Assembly (NCBI RefSeq): GCF_036245475.1
Contig: NZ_BTPM01000001.1
Coordinates: 2,914,001 to 2,978,000 of the forward strand
Source of the DNA: Vibrio sp. 10N
GTDB lineage: Bacteria; Pseudomonadota; Gammaproteobacteria; Enterobacterales; Vibrionaceae
Length of the DNA stretch: 64,000 bases
Direction: 5' to 3'
In this document: piece after piece, positions 1 through 10,900 of the stretch
Position numbering within the stretch: the stretch's first letter is position 1
How the letters are laid out: every line of letters starts with the position of its first letter
Translations under genes and position numbers: made by a program
The notes under the pieces: generated by a model
Database searches by the model: none
What the model was told of the DNA's origin: nothing
Seen by the model: only the letters and a program-made list of their open reading frames with translations

Positions 1-471
1 CGTGATTGGAAACAGGCGCACAATACTGGTTTTCTCTTCCTGCTCAACCACCTGATAGTAGGTTTGTGATGGTTTACCATGCTCATAGCACACCATTTGA
101 CGTGGGCGGTTTGGCCAATCGCAAATCAAAGGCAGATCAATTAGCCCTTCACTCTCTTTCGGCGTGCCCCAAACTCGCGCGTAATACACCTTATGCGTAA
201 GGCGGTATTGAAACTGCTTCTTTACCGAGCGTTCCGCGTCTTTAGTTTTAGCAAGCAGCATCAAGCCAGAGGTCGACATATCGAGTCTGTGTACCACTTG
301 AATATCTGGGTAGTCAGCCACCAACCGACTCCACATGCTGTCATAGTGCTCTGCCGCTTTTCCCGGCACAGACAACAGGCCGGAAGGCTTATTGACAGCA
401 AGAATATGCTCATCTTCATAAACAATATCGGTCCAAGGGTCGGTTGGCGGGGTGTAACTTAGCATGGCCAT
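1..471 (-). CDS. rluA: RluA, dual-specificity 23S rRNA/tRNA pseudouridine synthase (3' part outside window)
   Basis: The minus strand reads open from an ATG at 471 to the window edge, giving the first 157 residues. They match RluA: NKPSGLLSVPGK near the start, the catalytic-loop motif HRLDMSTSGL (the Asp is the pseudouridine synthase nucleophile), and LICDWPNRPRQMVCYE. The family isomerises U746 of 23S rRNA and U32 of some tRNAs in the cytoplasm. A second in-frame ATG lies at 465; the first was chosen because the resulting MAMLSYTPP resembles the family N-terminus. It follows rapA on the same strand but is separated from it by a terminator-like hairpin, so it probably has its own promoter. 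The C-terminal part is missing only because the window ends. Confidence 0.93.
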   Translation of the reverse strand, partial: MAMLSYTPPTDPWTDIVYEDEHILAVNKPSGLLSVPGKAAEHYDSMWSRLVADYPDIQVVHRLDMSTSGLMLLAKTKDAERSVKKQFQYRLTHKVYYARVWGTPKESEGLIDLPLICDWPNRPRQMVCYEHGKPSQTYYQVVEQEEKTSIVRLFPIT

Positions 472-523
472 ATCAGGTACTCACGGAGTAAAACAGTGCA
501 AAAAGCATGGTGGTAAACAATGG

Positions 524-554
524 AAAAAATAAAAGGCGCAACTTACGCTGCGCC
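524..554 (-). terminator. Rho-independent terminator downstream of rapA
   Basis: On the minus strand a GGCGCA/TGCGCC stem (549-554 with 535-540) encloses an 8-nt loop and is followed by a U-rich run read from the A tract at 524-534. It lies 35 bases after the rapA stop and before the rluA start. Confidence 0.75.
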
Positions 555-588
555 ATTCTATCAGTGAAACCCTAGGTGAGCGACACGC

Positions 589-3498
589 TTAGTTGTGGCT
601 GACCACAATCAAGCGTAGCGAATCGAGCTGCACTTGAGCTTTGTTGATGTAACCATCAAGCTCAGCGATTTGCGATTCAATCGCCTCAATCTCTTCATCA
701 CGGATATTCGGATTGACCGCTTTCAGCGCTTGCAGACGCTCAAGTTCACCATTCAGACTCGAATACATCGCTTTATACGCGTCTTCACGAACTGCAGTCA
801 GCTTCTCTTCTACTGCGCCGTTACCCGCTTCAATCAGGCGATAAACATCCGCTTGAACTGAGGTCACCAGCTTGCTTGCAAGGTGGCGGTTTACCGGGCT
901 AAGTTGACGGTTGAAACCTTCAAACTCTACCTGTGAAGAAAGATCGTTACCACGGCCGTCCATCATCATGCGAATTGGTGTTGGGGGGAGGAAACGGCTA
1001 ATGCCACTTTGCTTGGGTGCTTGCGCATCCACAACGTAGACCAGCTCAAGCAAAATCGTACCGACAGGCAGCGCTTTGTTCTTCAGCAGCGACACAGCAC
1101 AAGTACCGACACCTTCGCTCATCACCAAGTCGATACCGCCTTGGATCATTGGGTGCTCCCAACTGATAAAGTGCATATCTTCGCGAGACAGCGCGGTATC
1201 ACGATCAAACGTGATGGTAGCCCCTTCGTATGGAAGCCCTGGATAGCTTGGCACCATCATGTGTTCAGATGGCGTCACCACAAGAGCGTTTTCACCTTTG
1301 TCGTCTTGATTAAGACCAATGGTGTCAAATAGGCTCAGTGCAAACGTTACTAGGTTCGTGTCGCCGTCAGTGGCCGAGATCTTCTCAACGATCTGTTGCG
1401 CCGCGTCACCACCATTAGAGTGCATCTCCAGCAGACGGTCGCGACCTTGCTCTAGCTCGCGCTTTAGCTCTTGGTTGTACTGACGAGAGCCTTCAATCAC
1501 ATCATCAAGCTCGCTAGTATCACCACTGGCTAGCATGTTAATAATGCTCTCTTCGTAGCGGTCATACACCATACGGCCCGTTGGGCAAGTCTCTGCAAAC
1601 GCGTTGAGGCCTTCATTGAACCAGCGCGCTAGAATACCTTGTGACGTGCCTTCTAGATAAGGAACGTGCACATCGATATCGCGTTTTTGACCAATACGAT
1701 CCAAACGGCCGATACGCTGCTCTAGAAGATCTGGGTTAAACGGAAGATCGAACATCACTAATTGGTTAGCAAACTGGAAGTTACGACCTTCAGAACCAAT
1801 CTCACTACAGATCAGAACCTGAGCACCGCCCTCTTCTTGTGCAAAGTAAGCTGCCGCTTTATCACGCTCTAGAATAGACATGCCTTCGTGGAATACCGTG
1901 GCGCGAATGCCTTCACGCTCACGCAGTGCTTGCTCAAGTTGCAAAGCTGTACTGGCGCGAGACGCAATCACTAGAACTTTTTCGCTGCGTTTGGCGGTGA
2001 TTTTCTCAATCAGCCAGTTTACGCGCGAGTCGAACTGCCACCAACTAGAGTCTTCACCTTCAAACTCTTGGAAGATCTCTTCTGGGTACAGCATCTTCAT
2101 AGCGCGCGCTTCAGGCGTCATCTTGCCGCCAATCATGCCAGACACGCGCATTGAGGTGGTGTACTGTTGCGGAATAGGCATCGGTACCAAGTTCACATTG
2201 CGTGTTGGGAAACCTTTGATGGCGGCGCGAGTGTTTCTAAACAATACGCGACCTGTACCGTGGCGATCCATCAGGTTGTCGATAAGCTCTTGGCGCGCTG
2301 TCGCCTTCTCTTCATCGCTCGTGTTGCTCTCAAGCACATTGAACAGCGGCTCAACATCTTGCTCAGACAACAGCTCAGTAATTTGGTTTTTGGCATCATC
2401 GGCCAACGCTTGACCAGAGAATAGCGCCGTTACCGCGTCGGCAACCGGAGCGTACTGCTCTTCTTCTTTAACAAACGCTTCATAATCAAAGAAGCGATCG
2501 GCATCAAGAAGGCGCAAACGAGCGAAGTGGCTTTCACGACCTAACTGCTCAGGGGTTGCGGTAAGCAAAAGGACACCCGGTGTCTTTTCCGCTAACGCTT
2601 CCACAACTTGATATTGACGACTTGGCTTATCTTGGCTCCACTCTAAGTGGTGCGCTTCATCGACCACCAATAAATCCCATTCACCTTCTAGCGCTTGCTC
2701 AAAGCGCTTACGGCTTTTGCGTAGAAAATCGAGTGAACACAATACGAACTGCTGGGTATCAAACGGGTTTTCCGCTTCTGCGTACGCCTCAATGCAACGC
2801 TCTTCATCAAAAATAGAGAAATGCAGATTAAAGCGGCGCATCATTTCGACTAACCACTGGTGCTGTAGAGTTTCTGGTACCACAATCAACACACGTTGGG
2901 CACGACCTGATAACACCTGTTGATGGATGATCATACCCGCTTCAATGGTTTTACCGAGACCAACTTCATCAGCAAGCAATACGCGAGGCGCATAACGGCG
3001 ACCCACTTCGTGGGCGATAAATAGCTGATGCGGGATCAAGCCAGCACGCATTCCACACAAACCACGCATTGGGCTCTTGTGTTGCTCGTATTGGTTGCTC
3101 AGCGCACGGTAACGCAGAACAAAGTTGTCCATACGATCGATCTGACCGGCGAACAGTTTGTCTTGTGGCTTATTAAATCGAATTTGATGGCTGAGGAAGA
3201 TCTCACGTAGGGCAACATTTGCCTCTTCGGTGTCTTGACGTGTACCGACGTAAGTGAAGATACCTTGGTCTTCGATCACTTCTTCCACTTCGAGTGACCA
3301 ACCCTCTTGGCACTCAATGACATCACCGACATTAAACGTAACTCGGGTGACAGGCGCATCGCTACGTGCATAAACGCGATTCTCTTCCGATGCTGCAAAC
3401 ATAAGTGATACTGTTCTCGCATCCAGTGCGACGACCGTACCCAAACCTAAATCACTTTCCGTATCGCTAATCCAGCGCTGCCCTAAAGCAAATGTCAT
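589..3498 (-). CDS. rapA: RapA (HepA), RNA polymerase recycling SWI2/SNF2 ATPase
   Basis: This 969-residue protein has the length of E. coli RapA (968). RapA binds core RNA polymerase and uses ATP to free polymerase stalled after transcription. Visible parts: an N-terminal Tudor-like region (residues 1-110), helicase lobe 1 with Walker A DEVGLGKT (177-184) and DEAH (280-283), and lobe 2 with [19 protein letters not shown] and the arginine-finger block [12 protein letters not shown] long C-terminal spacer follows. The start is the ATG at 3498; the nearest Shine-Dalgarno-like GAGG is rather far upstream. It is transcribed away from phoH, with 585 noncoding bases between them. No irregularities were seen. 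Confidence 0.98.
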   Translation of the reverse strand: MTFALGQRWISDTESDLGLGTVVALDARTVSLMFAASEENRVYARSDAPVTRVTFNVGDVIECQEGWSLEVEEVIEDQGIFTYVGTRQDTEEANVALREIFLSHQIRFNKPQDKLFAGQIDRMDNFVLRYRALSNQYEQHKSPMRGLCGMRAGLIPHQLFIAHEVGRRYAPRVLLADEVGLGKTIEAGMIIHQQVLSGRAQRVLIVVPETLQHQWLVEMMRRFNLHFSIFDEERCIEAYAEAENPFDTQQFVLCSLDFLRKSRKRFEQALEGEWDLLVVDEAHHLEWSQDKPSRQYQVVEALAEKTPGVLLLTATPEQLGRESHFARLRLLDADRFFDYEAFVKEEEQYAPVADAVTALFSGQALADDAKNQITELLSEQDVEPLFNVLESNTSDEEKATARQELIDNLMDRHGTGRVLFRNTRAAIKGFPTRNVNLVPMPIPQQYTTSMRVSGMIGGKMTPEARAMKMLYPEEIFQEFEGEDSSWWQFDSRVNWLIEKITAKRSEKVLVIASRASTALQLEQALREREGIRATVFHEGMSILERDKAAAYFAQEEGGAQVLICSEIGSEGRNFQFANQLVMFDLPFNPDLLEQRIGRLDRIGQKRDIDVHVPYLEGTSQGILARWFNEGLNAFAETCPTGRMVYDRYEESIINMLASGDTSELDDVIEGSRQYNQELKRELEQGRDRLLEMHSNGGDAAQQIVEKISATDGDTNLVTFALSLFDTIGLNQDDKGENALVVTPSEHMMVPSYPGLPYEGATITFDRDTALSREDMHFISWEHPMIQGGIDLVMSEGVGTCAVSLLKNKALPVGTILLELVYVVDAQAPKQSGISRFLPPTPIRMMMDGRGNDLSSQVEFEGFNRQLSPVNRHLASKLVTSVQADVYRLIEAGNGAVEEKLTAVREDAYKAMYSSLNGELERLQALKAVNPNIRDEEIEAIESQIAELDGYINKAQVQLDSLRLIVVSHN

Positions 3499-4083
3499 AG
3501 AGAGACTACCTCAAATTCGTGTCGATTTTTTGTTATTTCAGCGGTAACGCAGCCAGTCAACTGATGACAAACTGTGCTCAATACTCCGCCCAAATAATAG
3601 TAGGTGATAGTGCAAAATTTGCTCACACCATCCCCTAGATGAAAGGTCGCTAATCTTACTTGAAGGCGTGATACAGGTCACGCCAATTACAAGGAAAAGC
3701 TAAGATTTTTTTGCATTGTCGTGGTTGACATCAAACTGCAAAAAAACAGTGTCATTTCTGAGACCGAAAGTGACTTTTTTCACTTATACTCAAAGTGTAA
3801 ACGTTAATGACATGTGACTACTCGCTAAGCTTTGATGGTCACCTCTCTCATTAGCCTTACAGGGAATCAGGTTCAATTCGATTCAGCATCAATTGAACGC
3901 ATCACGGTTGACTCACTAAGATAGGACATCAGAGCCAGCGTAGATCCCCAGCATTACTTGAATAGGCAAATTAGCTCAGACGAGCGAAATGGCTAGAGCA
4001 AGCAAATGTGGACAGACAGTCTGACTCGATCCCCATCTGAGTTAACCGCAAAGGACTAGCGCCAGTTGCGGCAAGGAGACTCT
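3499..4083. other. Divergent rapA/phoH intergenic region with possible long phoH leader
   Basis: There are 585 bases without a convincing ORF. The region holds a CRP-type palindrome (3664-3685). A -10-like TATACT lies at 3785-3790 with no good -35 box. Two perfect inverted repeats are present: GTTCAATT/AATTGAAC (3871-3878, 3891-3898) and CAGAC-A-GTCTG (4013-4023). If transcription starts near 3797, phoH would have a leader of nearly 290 nt. No known RNA family was recognised. Confidence 0.5.
3664..3685. promoter_or_regulatory. CRP-type binding site between rapA and phoH
   Basis: A perfect inverted repeat GGCGTGA-N6-TCACGCC (arms 3665-3671 and 3678-3684) contains the GTGA-N6-TCAC core of CRP sites. 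It lies about 120 bases upstream of the -10-like hexamer at 3785 and about 170 bases upstream of the rapA start, so which gene it controls is unclear. Confidence 0.55.
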
Positions 4084-5460
4084 ATGGGCGATACCGACCG
4101 TAAAATTTTCGTTCTCGACACCAACATTCTTCTCCACGAACCTCACGCCATTTTTTCTTTCAAAGAACACGACGTGGTCATTCCAATGACCGTTCTCGAA
4201 GAGCTCGACCGAATTAAAGACAGCAAACGAGATGTCGCCCGTGACGCGCGCGTCGCCATTCGTGCGCTTGAAGATATCTTTAAGGATGCGACACCCGATG
4301 AAATTTCTGAAGGGATTCATTTCTCTAGTAATTTAGACGCGACAGGCACCATCTCCATCTTGGCCGATTATGTACTGCAAGAAACGGTCAAAGCATTTGC
4401 CGACAAAGAGGGGGATAACCGGATCCTCAATGCCGTGCTCTACTTGCAAAACAAACGTTCACCACGCGACGTCGTGCTAGTCACCAAAGATATTAATATG
4501 CGATTGCGTGCCAAAGGCGCTGGTGTGCGCTTTGTTGAGGATTACCGAACAGATCAACTGATCGATGACGTTCAGTATCTCACCAAGGGCTTTCAAAAAT
4601 CACAAGGTGCATTTTGGGAAAACATCGATGAGGTCGAAACGAAGACCCTAGCCAGTAAGACTTATCACACCTTTGATCGACAAGCGATTGACCCAACCTT
4701 CATCAATCAATATTTGATTGATGAATCCAGTGACTTTGCAGGCCGGGTGGCCGATATTGACGGCGAAAAGGTGACTATCCGTGACCTAAGCCAAGAGCGT
4801 ATGCTGTGTCGCCAAGCCTGGGATATTCGCCCGAAAAATATCTATCAAGGCATGGCCATGGATGCCCTGCTCGACCCAGATATTGATTTGGTGATCCTTA
4901 CGGGGGCTGCGGGTAGTGGTAAAACCTTACTCGCGATGGCCGCGGCACTGGAAATGACCATCGAGCGTAGCATGTTCGATAAGATCATCGTGACCCGAAA
5001 TACACCGGACATCGGTGAGTCGATAGGCTTCTTGCCTGGTACGGAAGAAGAGAAGATGATGCCTTGGCTAGCGGCGATCACCGATACCCTTGAAGCGCTG
5101 CACAAGAACGATCACTGCACTGAAGGATCGCTGAAGTACATTTGCGATAAAGCTAACATTCAGTTCAAGTCGATTAACTTTATGCGCGGCCGCTCGATTC
5201 AAAATGCGTTTGTGCTGCTTGATGAGTGCCAAAACCTAACCGCATCGCAAATAAAAACCATCATTACACGCTGTGGTGAAGGCACCAAGATTGTTTGCTC
5301 TGGTAACTTAGCGCAGATTGACTCGCCTTACCTAACGCCGGTGACGTCTGGACTGACTTACATGGTTGAGCGCTTTAAGAACTTTGGCGGTAGCGCCAAT
5401 ATTCACCTCAATGGTGTGGTGAGAAGTCGACTGGCGGAGTTTGCTGAGGAGAACTTGTGA
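4084..5460 (+). CDS. PhoH-family ATPase with N-terminal PIN domain
   Basis: This 458-residue protein starts with a PIN nuclease-like domain (residues 1-150, IFVLDTNILLHEP with the first acidic residue; later VTKDINMRLRAKG). A PhoH ATPase domain follows, with Walker A LTGAAGSGKT near residue 280 and Walker B VLLDECQN. PIN-PhoH proteins are thought to be RNA-directed nuclease/helicases, but the cellular role in Vibrio is not settled. The ATG at 4084 was chosen because AAGGAG (4073-4078) sits five bases before it; an in-frame TTG at 4066 overlaps that site and is unlikely. It is a single gene, convergent with tldD across a palindromic repeat. Confidence 0.92.
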   Translation: MGDTDRKIFVLDTNILLHEPHAIFSFKEHDVVIPMTVLEELDRIKDSKRDVARDARVAIRALEDIFKDATPDEISEGIHFSSNLDATGTISILADYVLQETVKAFADKEGDNRILNAVLYLQNKRSPRDVVLVTKDINMRLRAKGAGVRFVEDYRTDQLIDDVQYLTKGFQKSQGAFWENIDEVETKTLASKTYHTFDRQAIDPTFINQYLIDESSDFAGRVADIDGEKVTIRDLSQERMLCRQAWDIRPKNIYQGMAMDALLDPDIDLVILTGAAGSGKTLLAMAAALEMTIERSMFDKIIVTRNTPDIGESIGFLPGTEEEKMMPWLAAITDTLEALHKNDHCTEGSLKYICDKANIQFKSINFMRGRSIQNAFVLLDECQNLTASQIKTIITRCGEGTKIVCSGNLAQIDSPYLTPVTSGLTYMVERFKNFGGSANIHLNGVVRSRLAEFAEENL

Positions 5461-5483
5461 GCCGATAGTAGGATAATAATTCT

Positions 5484-5562
5484 TCGTCATCCCCTTGAAA
5501 AAGGGGATCTCTTCCAGCGAATGACGCGCTGTGGGAGATCCTCGCTTTCGCGAGGATGACGA
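5484..5562. repeat. Palindromic intergenic repeat (REP/MITE-like)
   Basis: A 79-base element is bounded by TCGTCATCC (5484-5492) and GGATGACGA (5554-5562), exact inverted copies. Inside are a second pair GGGGATCTC/GAGATCC and two small hairpins, CCCCTTGAAAAAGGGG and CCTCGCTTTCGCGAGG. It fills the gap between the convergent phoH and tldD genes. Repeats of this CGTCATCC...GGATGACG form are common between genes in marine gammaproteobacteria; only one copy is seen in this window. It may also act as a two-way transcription end. Confidence 0.7.
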
Positions 5563-5615
5563 TATGTCAAATGACGAGCTATCGAATGTCAGTAATTGTG
5601 GTAGAACGAAGAAAG

Positions 5616-7055
5616 TTAGTCCGTGCCACCCACGGTTAAGGCATCCAGCTTCAAGCTTGGCTGACCTACGCCGACTGGCACGCTTTGTCCTGCTTTACCA
5701 CACACACCCACACCGCGGTCAATCGCTAGATCATTACCGACCATGGAGACTTGCTGCATCGCTTCAATACCCGAACCGATTAGCGTTGCACCTTTTACAG
5801 GAGCGGTGATCTTACCATCCTCAATCAAGTACGCTTCTGAAGCTGAGAACACAAACTTACCCGAGGTGATGTCCACCTGACCACCACCAAAGTTTGGCGC
5901 ATATAGGCCTTTCTTCACCGTTGAGATGATCTCTTCAGGAGAGTGCTCACCTGGCAGCATGTAAGTGTTGGTCATACGCGGCATGGGTAAGTGAGCATAA
6001 GACTCACGACGCGCGTTGCCCGTTGGGTTCACCCCCATAAGACGCGCATTAAGCTTGTCCTGTAGGTAGCCTTTCAATACACCGTTTTCGATCAGGGTAT
6101 TGTATTGACCATGTACACCTTCATCATCGACGTTAAGTGAGCCGCGCAAATCTTGCAGCGTGCCGTCATCAACAATGGTACAAAGGTCTGAAGTCACTCG
6201 CTCGCCAACCTTGCCAGAGAAGACTGAGGACTCTTTACGGTTAAAGTCACCTTCCAAACCGTGACCTACTGCTTCATGCAGTAGTACACCTGGCCAACCC
6301 GCACCGAGTACCACGGGCATCATACCCGCAGGTGCGTCAATCGCTTCAAGGTTAACCAGCGCTTGGCGAATTGCTTCGTCAGCGTAGTTGTAAGCCACTT
6401 GCTGGCCTTCTTCAGTCGATAAGAAGAAGTCGTAACCGTAACGACCGCCACCACCGGCACTGCCGCGCTCGCGACGCTCGCCTTTTTGAGCCAGCACACT
6501 GATCGACAAACGAACCAATGGACGTACATCCCCTGCGAAGGTGCCATCGGTAGCAGCAACCAACATCTGCTCATACACGCCGCTGAGACTCACCGACACT
6601 TCTTTCACCAATGGCTCTTTAGTACGGATATAAGCATCCAACTGTTTGAGCAATTCGGTCTTTTGTTGTTTTTCCCAGCTTTCAAGCGGGTTGACCGCTG
6701 CGTAATACGCCTGGTTGTCACTGCGTGTCAGTGCTTTCACTTGAGCACTTTGACCTTGCTGTGCAATACCACGTGCAGCTACCGCACTCTGCTTTAAGCC
6801 TTCTAACGTGATTTGATCTGAGTAAGCAAAGCCTGTTTTTTCTCCAGTCACCGCTCGAACACCGACACCACGGTCGATGTTAAATGAACCATCTTTAATG
6901 ATGCTATCTTCGAGCACCAAAGATTCATGCCAGCTAGACTGAAAATAAATATCTGCATAGTCAATTTGGCGAGTCGCAATGCTAGCCAACGTGGCTTCAA
7001 TATCTTGTTCAGATAGACCCGTTGGGCCTAGTAGCGCGTCTTCTATGCGTTCCAT
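5616..7055 (-). CDS. tldD: TldD, zinc metalloprotease subunit (TldD/TldE)
   Basis: This protein has 479 residues (E. coli TldD 481). The family signature HEAVGH (residues 260-265, an HExxxH zinc site) is intact, followed by GLEGDFNRK. TldD pairs with TldE (PmbA) to form a cytoplasmic protease that trims unfolded peptides, such as microcin B17 precursor and CcdA. The conserved C-terminal region ([18 protein letters not shown]) is complete. tldE is not in this window. tldD is the last gene of the co-directional run from mreB, 25 bases after the nitrilase gene, so it is probably part of a long transcript. Confidence 0.97.
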   Translation of the reverse strand: MERIEDALLGPTGLSEQDIEATLASIATRQIDYADIYFQSSWHESLVLEDSIIKDGSFNIDRGVGVRAVTGEKTGFAYSDQITLEGLKQSAVAARGIAQQGQSAQVKALTRSDNQAYYAAVNPLESWEKQQKTELLKQLDAYIRTKEPLVKEVSVSLSGVYEQMLVAATDGTFAGDVRPLVRLSISVLAQKGERRERGSAGGGGRYGYDFFLSTEEGQQVAYNYADEAIRQALVNLEAIDAPAGMMPVVLGAGWPGVLLHEAVGHGLEGDFNRKESSVFSGKVGERVTSDLCTIVDDGTLQDLRGSLNVDDEGVHGQYNTLIENGVLKGYLQDKLNARLMGVNPTGNARRESYAHLPMPRMTNTYMLPGEHSPEEIISTVKKGLYAPNFGGGQVDITSGKFVFSASEAYLIEDGKITAPVKGATLIGSGIEAMQQVSMVGNDLAIDRGVGVCGKAGQSVPVGVGQPSLKLDALTVGGTD

Positions 7056-7080
7056 ATTCGAATGCTCTTAGTAAATATAA

Positions 7081-7905
7081 TTAGTGGAGATGTTGCTCGA
7101 AGCGGATATGTTTAGCGACAGGCATACTTTGCCTTACCTCTTCAACCACATCAAAATTCAATTCGGCAGTGATGGTGCCCGCTTGCTGCTCTAGTTGACC
7201 TTGGATTTCCCCCCACGGCGATATCACCATTGAGTGTCCCCAGGTTTCTCGCCCGCATGGGTGAGTACCGCATTGGTTGGCAGCGACGATCCAGCACTGA
7301 TTTTCAATGGCCCTGGCACGCAGCAGCACTTCCCAGTGTGCTTTACCCGTGACGGCGGTAAAAGCCGCTGGCACCACAATCACGTTGGCACCTTGCGCTC
7401 TTAGCGCACAATACAGATGCGGAAAGCGCAAATCATAACAGATAGACAACCCTATCGCGCCAAAATCTGTCGGCACCATGGCAATATTGCCACCGGCTTT
7501 AAAGGTCTCTGACTCACGGTAATTCTTATGCGCATCATTCACATCAACGTCAAACATATGCAGCTTGTCGTAATGATTCATACGCTGGCCATTACTATCG
7601 AAGACCAGCGTGGTGGTCGACACTTCACTCTCTGACACTCGAATAGGGAAACTGCCAATAATCAGGTTAATACCGTGACGCTTAGCCAGTTGGGCAAGTT
7701 TACTTTGATACTCCCCCTGCCCTAAGTACTCCGCATGTTGATGGTAGTCTTGGCGATGACCAAACACTAACGCGTTCTCTGGCGTCAAAATCCAGCGCAT
7801 GCCCTTCTCCGCCAAAAACGCCACCTTTTGCTGAATGTGCTCAAAGTTACGTTGCGGATCGGGGCCCGAGGTCATTTGTATGATTCCAAAGCGTTCCTTG
7901 CTCAT
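7081..7905 (-). CDS. Carbon-nitrogen hydrolase (Nit1/YbeM-type amidase)
   Basis: This 274-residue nitrilase-superfamily enzyme carries the full Glu-Lys-Cys triad: E43 (TPENALVF), K114 (HYDKLHMFD) and C156 (SICYDLRFP). The overall form matches the Nit1/deaminated-glutathione amidase group, which repairs the side product of transaminases acting on glutathione. The substrate cannot be proved from sequence. It sits 7 bases after yhdP and 25 before tldD, in the gene order usual for Vibrio. No signal peptide, so cytoplasmic. Confidence 0.88.
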   Translation of the reverse strand: MSKERFGIIQMTSGPDPQRNFEHIQQKVAFLAEKGMRWILTPENALVFGHRQDYHQHAEYLGQGEYQSKLAQLAKRHGINLIIGSFPIRVSESEVSTTTLVFDSNGQRMNHYDKLHMFDVDVNDAHKNYRESETFKAGGNIAMVPTDFGAIGLSICYDLRFPHLYCALRAQGANVIVVPAAFTAVTGKAHWEVLLRARAIENQCWIVAANQCGTHPCGRETWGHSMVISPWGEIQGQLEQQAGTITAELNFDVVEEVRQSMPVAKHIRFEQHLH

Positions 7906-7912
7906 AGACGAT

Positions 7913-10900
7913 TTATTTCTCCTGCTTAAGATCCTCTGGCAGCGTATATTCCCCTTTGCTGCGGGATATCTCGCTGACTGTTGGTGAGTCGAGTGGCCCT
8001 TTTACTGAGTAATTCACTTGAGTCACGACCTCAACCACGGGTGAGATCACGGTAGTCACGGCCAGCACCACCAATGCTGTTTGCGGCGTCACCGCAAAAG
8101 CGGTAATGATAGGAATGCCAGAGGTCATATCTGGAGTAAAGCTCACCTCAGCATCCACGGTTTGTTTAGATAAATCGGCTAAGCCTTTAATTCTCATATC
8201 ACCAGCCACCGCGTCCATTTTTATGTCGTTGGTGACAAACACGCCATCACGCACTCGGCCGCTACCCGTGATTGAGTTAAAAGCCATGCCTTTATCAAAC
8301 ACGTCCGAGAAATCGAGCTGCATCTTACGAATGATTGAGTCAAGACTAAACAAGCCGAGCAATCGAGCCGCGCCACTCACGTCGGAGATCACCCCTTTAC
8401 CAAGCTTGGTATTCATATCACCGTTAACAGTATCGAGGCGCATTGACCATGGCGCACCATCCCAATCGAGCTTAGCTTTCATCTCAAACGGGGCACGTTG
8501 GATACCCGTTGTGATCCCAAAGCGCTCCATCAGGTCACTGTTGTTTTCGCCTTTCACCGCGAAATTCACCTGGGTTTTATTTTGCTCACCGGACACCATC
8601 CAGTTGCCGTCGATGTCAATGTGGTTCGCACCACTGGAAAGCTGGAGCTTATTCCATACGAGTTTGTTACCTTGTCGTGATACATCCATATCAACCTTGC
8701 CTACTTTGTACCCTTGGAACCAAAAGTTATCGATGGTCAACAAGGTATCAGGCAAGGCGCTGAATAAGGTGCGTTCAAAGTCCGTCACTAACGGGGCGTC
8801 AGGGTTTTCCTGAGTGATGATTGACTCATCTTTCTCGGCAATCTTATCCAATGCTGGGACATAAATATGAAGACGACTTAACGCCACGTGCAATTCATTA
8901 TTATCACTGTAGCTCGCTTCACCCTTCGCCTCTTGGCTATCAAGCGCAAACTGCCAGCCACCTTTCTTATATCTAGCATCGAAATTGACATCATGCCATT
9001 CAATTCCACCTAATATCAGTTCTTTAGCTTCGACACTGGCGCGTTTTGGCAATGGCAATTCAGGCTTTGGCAAGTCGTCAAGTACCGCTTTGTTCTCGCT
9101 TGGTGGCTCCTCAAACACTTCACTCCATTTATCGAAATCTATGGTATCCGAGCGTACCTGGAAGTGATGGCCAACGATCGGGCTGATTTTAAAACCGCCC
9201 TCACCGAGTACTAGATTGGTCGCTTTAAGTACCGGCACTGACTGGGTGATGTCGATTTCAGTTTGATACTTCACCGACGGCAACTGCAGGCGAGCCGTAA
9301 TATTTTCCTGATTTCCAGACGCTTGCAGCCTTGCTTTCCCAGCATCGCCAAACGCCTTACTCAGCGGATAAGGATAACGGCTAGCAATGGTGGCTAAATT
9401 AGCATCTAAATCCAGTTGGTAGGTAAAGCCAACATCGTTGAGCTGGATATCGACATCCAAGTGCCAAGGCGCATGCCCTGACAAACGACTCACCACTTTG
9501 TCACCAATGTATGGCTCTAGTGGGCCGGTACTCCAGTCACCGACAGCATCAATATTTACTGCGTAACCCTTGCTGGCATTTTGCCCTTGAAAATCAAGAT
9601 GAATCGGTTGATCGAGTAAGTTCGCCGCCAATCCCGTCGCCTTAACAACATCGTTATCAAACTCGATGCGTCCAGACACTTGTTCGAGTGTCATTGGCGG
9701 TGCATCAATGTCGACGTGGTTATTCCTTAACTCCGCCTGACCCCATGCTCTTGACGGCGTGTCATCACCAGAGAATGGAATATAGAGCTGAAAATCAGCA
9801 TTAACATCACCGCTGACCTGAACAGCCGTGAGCGCGGCCCCTACCGAATCCACCAATGGCGATGCCGTCATGTAATCGCGTACCGCACTTCCCTGCCCCG
9901 CGGCTTTGGCTTCAATCTCGAGGTGGCCGTCACCACGCAGCTCAGGAATTCGTCCAGTAATGCGCTGACCTTTTACGTCCATCAGAGTGGCAGAGCGCGA
10001 ATCGAGATACATGCTCTCATTTTGGAATAACAAATCGAGTTGCAGATCCGTCAGTGGCGGCCACTTGGTATCAAAGCTGAACTTAGCATCGCGCAAACCA
10101 ACAAAGGCTTGGAACATGCCGTTATTATCACGATACGGGAAATCAGACAGTTTCCCATACCAAAGCAGCTTAGCGGTATTCACTCGACCCGCTTGAATCG
10201 CCGCCGACAGGTAATCGGTTAAACTTTGCCCCATAGCCAACGTGGGCAGATAGCGCCACACCTCACCGGCGTTGTATAAGTCAGCTTCAGCATAAAAAGA
10301 TAAGAATGGACTGTCATTGCTAGGGAAATCGAGCCTGAAGGCACCGAGTACTTGCAGATCCGGCGTTGCGGCGGTGACTTTATCCGACCACAGTGACCAA
10401 CCTTGCTCACCATGATTTTCCCAATGGATATCCACTAACCCTTGTTTGATATTCAAAGGAGCTTGGAATACTTCACCATAAGGAAACTTATCATCGATAA
10501 CCGATACGCGTGCATAGGCGCGCTCACTATCACCTCGCAACTGACCTGATACATTCGAAAACCCCGGCAATAATCCCCATTGAGACAGCGACATCTGCTG
10601 AAGGGTGGCCGAGTACTTCAGAGACCCCGTCCCTGAGAGCTGAGAAACACGGATATCTTCAATACGACCACCTGGATTAAGCCGACTTAACCACTCGTCA
10701 AGCGTATCGTTGTTAGCCAGCGTCGCCAATGGCTTCAAACTGTTCACATCCAGCTCAGAGACATTAACTTGCCATTGATTATCACGACTCCAATCAACCG
10801 CAACGTCCAGCTCAGGCCACGTAAACTCATCAGTACGCGCTTGGACCTGGTGTACATTAAGCTGCCAACCTGACGGTGATGGTAAAAGATGCAGTACCGC

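Noticed and set aside
193..462. Plus-strand ORF near the left edge
   Set aside because: It is antisense to rluA, whose protein match on the minus strand is clear.
3725..3730. TTGACA as the phoH -35 box
   Set aside because: No acceptable -10 hexamer lies 16-18 bases downstream.
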